A stretch of DNA of 64,000 nucleotides from Salinibacter pepae (lineage in GTDB: Bacteria > Bacteroidota > Rhodothermia > Rhodothermales > Salinibacteraceae): contig NZ_CAMTTE010000001.1 of the NCBI RefSeq assembly GCF_947077775.1, positions 372,001-436,000 of the forward strand, in the 5' to 3' direction. Both the position numbers and the translations under genes were made by a program. The notes below the pieces were generated by a model, which was not told the origin of the DNA, ran no database searches, and was given only the letters and a program-made list of their open reading frames with translations. How positions within the stretch are numbered: the stretch's first letter is position 1; each line of letters starts with the position of its first letter. Below, piece by piece: positions 58,997 to 64,000 of this stretch.

Positions 58997-59070
58997 GCGC
59001 TCGTAGCTCAGTCGGACAGAGCATCGGTTTCCGGTACCGAAGGCCGGGGGTTCGAATCCTCCCGAGCGCA
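58997..59070 (+). tRNA. tRNA-Arg (anticodon CCG)
   Basis: 74-base cloverleaf. The acceptor stem is GCGCTCG/CGAGCGC with discriminator A at 59070. The D arm is GCTCAGTCGGACAGAGC. The anticodon stem TCGGT/ACCGA holds the loop TTCCGGT with CCG, which reads CGG (Arg). The T arm loop is TTCGAAT with stem GGGGG/CCTCC (one G-U). CCA is not encoded. Confidence 0.95.
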
Positions 59071-59093
59071 CATCGTCATAGGCAGCTCCCCTC

Positions 59094-59128
59094 GCCGATT
59101 TTGGGCCCTGGCGCCCAAGATCGGCTTT
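59094..59128 (+). terminator. Terminator after tRNA-Arg
   Basis: GCCGATTTTGGGC (59094-59106) pairs with GCCCAAGATCGGC (59113-59125), 12 of 13 pairs, with a six-base loop and a following TTT then CTGTTG. It starts 24 bp after the tRNA end and fits a factor-independent terminator. Confidence 0.75.
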
Positions 59129-59230
59129 CTGTTGTAGATGCATTTCTGGCCTGCGAAGCCCCAGAGGCGAAGACCTGAGCCCCGAGAAAAGACTCGCGTT
59201 GTCCGCTCCCCCATCGCTCGCGACCGGGGC

Positions 59231-60001
59231 CTACGATCGACCTTCGCCGTCCGCCCCGATTGACTCCAGGGCCCGGAGCGCCTCGGTGGGCACGGCAAAG
59301 ATAACGGTGTTCGAATCGTCGCTGCTAAGGCTGTTGAGGGTTTGCAGGGTGCGGAGGTGGAGCGCCCCCTCTTCGTCGTTGAGCGTGTTCGCCGCGTCGG
59401 CCATGTTTTGGGCCGCCTCCAGCTCCCCCTCTGCCTGGATCGTCACGGCGCGGCGCTCGCGCTCGGCCTCGGCCTGCCGGGCAATCACCCGTTTCATGTT
59501 CTCCGCCAGGATGATGTCCTTCAGCTCAACGGACTGCACCTCGATGCCCCACGGGTCGGTGGCCTCGTCAATGATCTCGCGGATCTGCTGGGAGATGCGC
59601 TCCCGCTCGGCCAAGAGGGCATCGAGGTCCACCTCCCCGACGATATTGCGCATGGTGGTCTGCGCCAGCTGCTGCGTGGCGTACATGTACTCTTCGACCT
59701 CTAGGATCGCCTTCTCCGCGTCGCGCACCTGGTAGTAGATGACGGCGTCGATCTCGACAGTCACGTTGTCGCGGGTGATGCTCTCCTGCCGCGGCACGTC
59801 GACCGCCTTCACGCGCATGTCGACCCGTTCCCACGACTGGATCAGCGGGATGACCGTCCCGAGGCCCGGCTCCATCACCTTCACAAACTGGCCGAGCATG
59901 AACTTGACGCCCCGCTCGTACTCCTTCACGACCTTGAAGGTGCGCACGACGAGGACGACCGCCACCAGAGCGACGGCGGCCAGCAGATAAAACGAGAGCA
60001 T
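59231..60001 (-). CDS. Slipin/stomatin-family membrane protein
   Basis: SPFH protein of 256 aa: one N-terminal membrane helix (LLAAVALVAVVLVVRTF), then the band-7 domain with KVVKEYERGVKFMLGQFVKVMEPGL, VDVPRQESITRDNVTVEIDAVIYY and the conserved RNIVGEVDLDALLAERE. The coiled-coil part includes ARQAEAERERRAVTIQAEGEL. Slipins organise membrane microdomains and often pair with an NfeD protease, but no nfeD gene is adjacent. The ATG at 60001 is preferred over TTG 60040. Confidence 0.92.
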   Translation of the reverse strand: MLSFYLLAAVALVAVVLVVRTFKVVKEYERGVKFMLGQFVKVMEPGLGTVIPLIQSWERVDMRVKAVDVPRQESITRDNVTVEIDAVIYYQVRDAEKAILEVEEYMYATQQLAQTTMRNIVGEVDLDALLAERERISQQIREIIDEATDPWGIEVQSVELKDIILAENMKRVIARQAEAERERRAVTIQAEGELEAAQNMADAANTLNDEEGALHLRTLQTLNSLSSDDSNTVIFAVPTEALRALESIGADGEGRS

Positions 60002-60072
60002 GAAATTCGGGGCATTGGGGAAAGGCAAGTTGGCATGCAAGACACTAACGCCTCCCTCGCCCGATTGATGAC

Positions 60073-60087
60073 GGGAATTTCATTCCC
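60073..60087. promoter_or_regulatory. GGGAAT-TTC-ATTCCC palindrome
   Basis: Perfect 6-bp arms around three bases, 72 bp upstream of the slipin ATG. The right arm is shared with the longer inverted repeat. A related half-site cluster lies at 60178-60196. Confidence 0.45.
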
Positions 60088-60177
60088 CTCACATTCTCAA
60101 TCGGCGCTCCGGAGCGGACTGGGGCACGCGCCTGCCCGCAGGTCAAGAGCAGGTGAGGGGAATGGCAGAAATCAGTT

Positions 60178-60196
60178 ATTCCTGGGAATGCATTCC
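60178..60196. promoter_or_regulatory. Alternating ATTCC/GGAAT/ATTCC half-sites
   Basis: ATTCC-TG-GGAAT-GC-ATTCC: three half-sites in alternating orientation, of which GGAATGCATTCC is a perfect 12-bp palindrome. It lies about 118 bp upstream of the MATE start. Confidence 0.45.
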
Positions 60197-60313
60197 TGCT
60201 CCGGCGGGCTCGCCCGAACAAGCCCTCGGCTCGGTGAGTGCCTACGTTCACGACACTCCAGGCAAATGGGTGTCGGTCCCGTCCACGCTGTTGTTCTGCT
60301 CCACTTCGCCTCT

Positions 60314-61744
60314 GTGCCAAATCCCATCCGCGCCACCGTCGAGGGCATCGGGCGCCTCCTCGTGCATCTGCACCTCATCACGGCGTCGCGGGCGCAGCGC
60401 ATTGCGGACCTGGCCTGGCCCCGCATCCTGACGGGCCTGGCGCGCATGTCGAAGGCGACCGCCGACGTGGCGATGGTGGGCGTGGCCGTGGGGCCGGCCG
60501 CCATTGCGGGCGTCGGCTACGGGGTGCCGTACTGGACCATGACGTACATGCTCGGCGGGGGCATCGCGGGCGGCACGATTAGCCTCGTCTCGCAGCGGTA
60601 CGGGGCGGGGCGCGAAGGCGAGATCGATCGGGCGGTGAAGACGAGCATCGGGGCCGCGCTCCTGGTCACCCTCCCGCTGGTCGTCGTCTTCTGGACCCTG
60701 CCGGGGCCGCTCATCCGCCTCATCGGGACGGGCGAGGCGGCCATCCAGTACGGCACGCGGTACCTGCGCGTCGCGAGCCTGGCGATGCCGTTCGCGGCCC
60801 TCAACCTGATCGGCAGCCGCACCCTCATCGGGACCGACGACGCGTGGACGCCCATGATCGTGCGGGCCGGGGGCGCGGTGATCAACGTGGCCGTAAACGC
60901 GGTGCTCATCTTCATCTTCGACCTCGGCGTCGTGGGGGCGGCGCTCGGGACCGTGATCGGGAGCATCGGCAGTGTGGGCATCCTTGGGTGGGGGCTCACC
61001 GCCGGCCGCCTGCCCTTCGTGGGGGCCCTGCCGGTGCAGGTCGACTGGTCGGCGCCCTACTGGGATGCCGCCGACGCCCGTCACCTGGCCCGCATCTCGA
61101 CGCCCCTGGCCCTGCGGAAGGTGGCGCAGAACGGCGGGCAGTTTCCCCTGCTCGCCATCGTGGGCCTCTACGGGCCCAACATGGTGGCCGCCTTTGTGGT
61201 TGCGCTTCGCGTGCGGGCCCTCATGAACACACCCGGCTGGGGCTTCGGGCTGGCCTCCAGCAGCCTCGTCGGCCAGTCGCTCGGCGCAGGCAACGAACAG
61301 GACGCCGACGGCTACGCCCGCGACACCCTCCGCTTCACCGTCGCGACCTACGCCCTGGTGGGGGCCGCCGTGTTCGTGGTGGCCGACCCGGTCAGTGCCC
61401 TCTTCGTGGACGACGGCGCCGTGCGGGCCACCACGACGGCCCTCATCCGGGCGGCCTGCGTGAGTGTGCTGCTCTGGGGGGTCATGAACGGCGCCCTGGG
61501 GCCGCTCCGCGCCAGCGGCGATACCACATGGCCCTTCTACGGCCAGCTGCTGGGGCTCTTCGTCTTCGCCCTCCCCCTCGCCTACCTCGGGGCCGTCACG
61601 TCGCTCGGCATCTGGGGGCTCTACGGCACCCTGTTCGCCGAGACGGCCGTGCCCGCCGCCGTCATTTACTACCGCTTCCGGACGCAGAAGTGGAAACGCA
61701 TCAGCCGGCAAAACCGGGAGGCCGCGATGGGACAGGCGTCGTAA
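60314..61744 (+). CDS. MATE-family efflux transporter
   Basis: Multidrug and toxin extrusion-type transporter of 476 aa with about 12 helices. RIADLAWPRILTGLARMSKATADVAMVG and GTISLVSQRYGAGREGEIDRAVKTS fit the first half, and TPGWGFGLASSSLVGQSLGAGNEQDADGYA the second, showing the expected internal duplication. Transport is driven by Na+ or H+. The GTG at 60314 begins the conserved cytoplasmic N-terminus; further upstream frame is not protein-like. Substrates cannot be predicted. Confidence 0.88.
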   Translation: MPNPIRATVEGIGRLLVHLHLITASRAQRIADLAWPRILTGLARMSKATADVAMVGVAVGPAAIAGVGYGVPYWTMTYMLGGGIAGGTISLVSQRYGAGREGEIDRAVKTSIGAALLVTLPLVVVFWTLPGPLIRLIGTGEAAIQYGTRYLRVASLAMPFAALNLIGSRTLIGTDDAWTPMIVRAGGAVINVAVNAVLIFIFDLGVVGAALGTVIGSIGSVGILGWGLTAGRLPFVGALPVQVDWSAPYWDAADARHLARISTPLALRKVAQNGGQFPLLAIVGLYGPNMVAAFVVALRVRALMNTPGWGFGLASSSLVGQSLGAGNEQDADGYARDTLRFTVATYALVGAAVFVVADPVSALFVDDGAVRATTTALIRAACVSVLLWGVMNGALGPLRASGDTTWPFYGQLLGLFVFALPLAYLGAVTSLGIWGLYGTLFAETAVPAAVIYYRFRTQKWKRISRQNREAAMGQAS

Positions 61745-61839
61745 CGCGCCACAAGCCAACCTCCGCCCTTCCTCAGAAACGGAGCGTGAAGACGGGCCCG
61801 TCACCCGCCGCGGAAGGACCGCCGGTCGCAACCTCCCCG

Positions 61840-62058
61840 ATGGGATGTCGTCTACTCAGGCCCGTGCCCCCAAGCATTATCCACTACCTGATCATTTCCG
61901 ACCGCCAGATCTGGCTTATCGCCGCCAGCCTCATCGCCGTCGACCTGCTCGTGTTCATGATCCCCATCGTTCCCGTACTGGCGGCGTACGTCCTCGTCGC
62001 ACGCCCGTCCTGGTTTAAAGACTTTATCGACGAGGTGTACGACCAGCCGGGGCCTTAG
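61840..62058 (+). CDS. Small hydrophobic protein of unknown function
   Basis: Short protein of 72 aa with one long or two close hydrophobic stretches (IIHYLIISDRQIWLIAASLIAVDLLVFMIPIVPVLAAYVLVARPSW is hydrophobic over about 40 residues; only the pattern is cited) and a polar end, FIDEVYDQPGP. Start could be ATG 61840 or GTG 61864. It lies 95 bp after the MATE gene on the same strand. No family was recognised. Confidence 0.5.
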   Translation: MGCRLLRPVPPSIIHYLIISDRQIWLIAASLIAVDLLVFMIPIVPVLAAYVLVARPSWFKDFIDEVYDQPGP

Positions 62059-62077
62059 CAAGGCCCATAGCTCGCCA

Positions 62078-62106
62078 TTGGAAATTGCACTGCTGGATTT
62101 TTTATT
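62078..62106 (+). promoter_or_regulatory. Possible promoter of the DJ-1/PfpI gene
   Basis: TTGGAA (62078-62083), 17-base spacer and TTTATT (62101-62106), each matching four of six sigma70 positions, inside an AT-rich stretch 50 bp before the ATG. A TATACT at 62147-62152 sits too near the ATG unless the message is leaderless. Confidence 0.35.
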
Positions 62107-62155
62107 GCAATAACAGAACCTCTTCGCCAGACCACGTTCCAATCTCTATACTCTC

Positions 62156-62680
62156 ATGTCTCTGAACAACCACCGCGTCGCCGTTCTCCTCGATCGTTCA
62201 TTTGAGGACCTCGAATTCTGGGTCCCCACGATGCGGCTCCGCGAAGAAGGCGCCGAGGTCGTGGTCGCCGGCCGGGAGGCCGACGCCTCGTTCACCGGCA
62301 AACACGGACTCACGGCCACGACGGACGTGGCCGCCGGCACGCTGGACCCCGACCGTCTGGACGGGGTCGTCGTCCCGGGCGGCTGGGCCCCCGACAAGCT
62401 CCGCCGCGACGACGGGGTGCAACACCTCATTCGCGAAATGGACGCCCGAGAAAAGATTGTGGCCCAAATCTGTCACGCCGGCCTCGTGGGCATCTCCGCC
62501 GGCATCGTGGACGGCCGCCGGGCCACCGGAAGCACGGGCATCAAGGACGACCTTGTAAACGCCGGGGCCGAGTGGGTGGACGAGGCGGCCTTCCAGGAGG
62601 ACCACCTCGTCTGGGGACGCGTCGTGAAGGACATTCCGGCCTTCTGCCGGACCCTCGTGCAGGCCCTCCAAGACGCGTAG
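62156..62680 (+). CDS. DJ-1/PfpI-family protein
   Basis: Class I glutamine-amidotransferase-like protein of 174 aa. VAVLLDRSFEDLEFWVP carries the acidic residue expected near the active site, GVVVPGGWAPDKLRRD is standard and the nucleophile Cys is in VAQICHAGLVGISAGIV. Family members act as deglycases, chaperones or cysteine peptidases in stress response; the exact activity here is not known. It is convergent with sodA across a hairpin terminator. Confidence 0.88.
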   Translation: MSLNNHRVAVLLDRSFEDLEFWVPTMRLREEGAEVVVAGREADASFTGKHGLTATTDVAAGTLDPDRLDGVVVPGGWAPDKLRRDDGVQHLIREMDAREKIVAQICHAGLVGISAGIVDGRRATGSTGIKDDLVNAGAEWVDEAAFQEDHLVWGRVVKDIPAFCRTLVQALQDA

Positions 62681-62737
62681 GCGGGCCGCTTCGGCGGCCT
62701 GCCGCCCCAATGCCTTCCCCCTGCCCCAACGACGAAA

Positions 62738-62767
62738 AGGGATGGCCGGGCCACCGGCCATCCCTTC
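62738..62767. terminator. Bidirectional terminator hairpin between PfpI and SOD genes
   Basis: AAGGGATGGCCGG and CCGGCCATCCCTT form a perfect 13-bp stem with a four-base loop. It lies 57 bp after the PfpI stop and 54 bp after the sodA stop. T runs are short on both sides, but position and stem strength argue for termination. Confidence 0.7.
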
Positions 62768-62821
62768 AGAACCCCTTTAGGCAATTCGGATCGGCCTTCT
62801 TAGGCCCACCGAAAGCCAGGA

Positions 62822-63439
62822 CTACGCCGCCACAATCTCGTCGTAGTTCTGGCCGACGGCGTCCCAGTCGACGACGTTCCACCACTCGTCGACGTAGGTG
62901 CCACGCTCGTTCTGGTAGTTGAGGTAGTAGGAGTGCTCCCACACGTCAATCCCGAGGATGGGCGTGTGTCCCTCCAACAGGGGGTTGTCCTGGTTGGGCG
63001 TGCTGGTCACGGTCACGTCGCCGTTGGGCTGCGCGACGAGCCATCCCCAGCCGCTGCCAAACTGCCCGGTCGCCGCGTCGGCAAAGGCGTCCTTGAAGTC
63101 CTCATAGGAGCCAAAGGCGTCGTGGATGGCGTCCGCCAGGTCTCCATCGGGCGTGCCGCCGCCGTCCGGGGACATGACGTTCCAGAAGAGGCGGTGGTTG
63201 TAAAAGCCGCCCCCGTTCTGGCGCACCGGCGTCTGAACGTCCGCCGGGAGCGTGTCGAGGCCAGCAAGGAGCTCTTCAATCGAGTGCTCCTGGAGGTCGT
63301 CGTGCCCCTCCAGCGCGTTGTTCAGCTTTCGCGTATAGCCGGCGTGGTGCTTGTCGTGGTGGATCCGCATCGTCTGCTCGTCGATGTGCGGCTCCAGGGC
63401 GTCGTAGTCGTACGGCAGGTCAGGAAGGTCAAAAGCCAT
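62822..63439 (-). CDS. sodA: Superoxide dismutase (Mn/Fe family, Mn-like)
   Basis: Protein of 205 aa. Metal ligands: His in [12 protein letters not shown], His in FYNHRLFWN, Asp and His in [15 protein letters not shown]. Residues that separate Mn from Fe enzymes suggest Mn: Gly rather than Gln before YNH, and Gln in TPNQDNPL. Cambialistic use is possible. No signal peptide. Two palindromes lie upstream, at 63492-63505 and 63567-63578. Confidence 0.94.
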   Translation of the reverse strand: MAFDLPDLPYDYDALEPHIDEQTMRIHHDKHHAGYTRKLNNALEGHDDLQEHSIEELLAGLDTLPADVQTPVRQNGGGFYNHRLFWNVMSPDGGGTPDGDLADAIHDAFGSYEDFKDAFADAATGQFGSGWGWLVAQPNGDVTVTSTPNQDNPLLEGHTPILGIDVWEHSYYLNYQNERGTYVDEWWNVVDWDAVGQNYDEIVAA

Positions 63440-63491
63440 AAGCCGTTGTCTAATTTGTTGGTGAATACGCCGAAGCTTTTCACTGTGCTAT

Positions 63492-63505
63492 CGTTTGAAC
63501 AAACG
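63492..63505. promoter_or_regulatory. Palindrome upstream of sodA
   Basis: CGTTTG-AA-CAAACG, perfect 6-bp arms, 53 bp upstream of the sodA ATG, in the likely promoter zone. Confidence 0.4.
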
Positions 63506-63566
63506 CCCTCATCTGGATCTTTGTTTTGGCTTCCCAGAGAGTTCGCCCGCCTCAACAATCTGGTCG

Positions 63567-63578
63567 TTTTCCGGAAAA
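63567..63578. promoter_or_regulatory. Second palindrome upstream of sodA
   Basis: TTTTCCGGAAAA, a perfect 12-bp palindrome, 128 bp upstream of sodA and 25 bp after the end of the next gene. It could be an operator, or part of the 3' region of that gene. Confidence 0.35.
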
Positions 63579-63602
63579 TCTCCTGTTGTCCGGGGCGTTC
63601 TC

Positions 63603-63893
63603 TTAGCCAAGAAGGGCCCGCAGGAGAACCGTTCCGGCCCACAGGAAAAAGACGGCGTAGAGGACCCCACTGGCCCGGTTCCACCACTTCGCAGCCCGTG
63701 CGCGGCCCCGCTGGGTCAGCACGCGGCCGTACGCCGTGCAGCCGCCGGCCCCCCCGAGCAGTCCCAGCCAGGCGGCGTTTCGGTACTGCCCGGCCAGAAG
63801 CATGACGCCAATCCCAAAGACGAGCCCGGCGTATAGCGCCGCGATGGCCGTCCAGTTGAGATTCGATTCCGAAGCGGGGGGCGAAGCAGACAC
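63603..63893 (-). CDS. Small membrane protein of unknown function
   Basis: Protein of 96 aa with three hydrophobic helices (about residues 16-34, 39-56 and 74-94) separated by a basic loop (TQRGRARAAKWWNR). This resembles LysE-like or DUF-type small membrane proteins but I recognise no family. The start is GTG at 63893. It precedes sodA by 163 bp on the same strand; the rest of the window after 63893 shows no gene. Confidence 0.6.
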   Translation of the reverse strand: MSASPPASESNLNWTAIAALYAGLVFGIGVMLLAGQYRNAAWLGLLGGAGGCTAYGRVLTQRGRARAAKWWNRASGVLYAVFFLWAGTVLLRALLG

Positions 63894-64000
63894 AACGAGC
63901 AGCGTGCTACGGGAAAGAACGTGGGGCGGGGCCCCCGGAGGAGAGGCGTCCTACGCCCTCGATGGTTCCTCAACGATTTGTCGCGACGTTCCGTCCACGG

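Larger units (their letters stand above)
60002..60313. other. 312-bp divergent region with GGGAAT/ATTCCC repeats, slipin / MATE
   Basis: No gene seen: continuing the MATE frame upstream gives Ser/Arg-rich sequence without family character. The region has several palindromic sites listed separately and a 12-bp inverted repeat, CATTCCCCTCAC (60081-60092) with GTGAGGGGAATG (60153-60164). Confidence 0.5.

Noticed and set aside
62147-62152. TATACT as the -10 of the PfpI gene
   Set aside because: It lies 4 bp before the ATG, which would need a leaderless message, and no -35 fits; the upstream pair is a better candidate.

Overview
This 64 kb chromosomal window is GC-rich and gene-dense. It most resembles an extremely halophilic member of the Rhodothermota/Bacteroidota, with Salinibacter as the best guess. 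Four things point there. Several lipoprotein or membrane families typical of Bacteroidetes relatives are present (DUF4837-, DUF4296-, DUF4293- and DUF2911-like). Most soluble proteins are rich in Asp and Glu, as in a salt-in proteome. There is a small amphi-Trp protein of a kind best known from haloarchaea. There is also a complete seven-subunit Mrp Na+/H+ antiporter. The species call is an inference; no database was searched. I saw no insertion sequence, prophage, CRISPR array or rRNA operon. One tRNA, tRNA-Arg(CCG), is present.

Layout. 1-6710: tryptophan cluster trpS-trpG-trpD-trpC-trpF-trpB-trpA on the + strand, preceded by a possible C-terminal scrap of an upstream gene (perhaps trpE). 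6835-8408: two lipoproteins. 8423-13934: RecQ-type helicase, glycosyltransferase, EamA transporter, a DUF4293-like membrane protein and NAD-type isocitrate dehydrogenase. 14085-16404: an ExbB, small membrane protein, ExbD, ExbD energy-coupling operon with a good sigma70-type promoter and a terminator. 17005-20690: PolX-PHP protein and a penicillin-acylase-like hydrolase. 20725-28092: acetyl-CoA synthetase, a PabB-PabC fusion, and a divergent enone/quinone reductase pair (MDR enzyme and old yellow enzyme) with an operator-like palindrome, then pirin. 28134-31652: a fused B12-dependent acyl-CoA mutase (IcmF). 32803-38909: the mrp operon. 39196-40912: four small proteins. 40958-48531: acyl-CoA dehydrogenase with an N-terminal TerB-like domain, hemE, dienelactone hydrolase, polyprenol/DAG kinase-like protein, lipase and an HD hydrolase. 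48821-50858: ECF-type sigma factor and tryptophanase. 50866-58860: ansA, hpt, tilS, mutL, cdsA, a DUF2007-like protein and a CPBP protease, all on the minus strand. 58997-63893: tRNA-Arg, slipin, MATE transporter, a DJ-1/PfpI protein, superoxide dismutase and a small membrane protein.

How they work together. The trp genes cover every step from anthranilate to tryptophan. TrpG is the only glutamine amidotransferase subunit of this type seen here, so it may also serve the PabB-PabC fusion, which has no glutaminase domain. Acs, IcmF, isocitrate dehydrogenase and the acyl-CoA dehydrogenase point to acetyl-CoA and branched or short acyl-CoA use. Mrp exports Na+, which fits a hypersaline habitat. 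OYE, the MDR reductase, pirin, SOD, the DJ-1 protein and MATE form a scattered stress-defence set.

No spectacular new system stands out. The best leads are the PolX protein with missing polymerase Asp residues, TrpA with Glu in place of catalytic Asp60, the insertion in the IcmF mutase domain, the TerB-acyl-CoA dehydrogenase fusion, the ExbB/93-residue protein/ExbD/ExbD unit, and several clean palindromes in divergent promoter regions.
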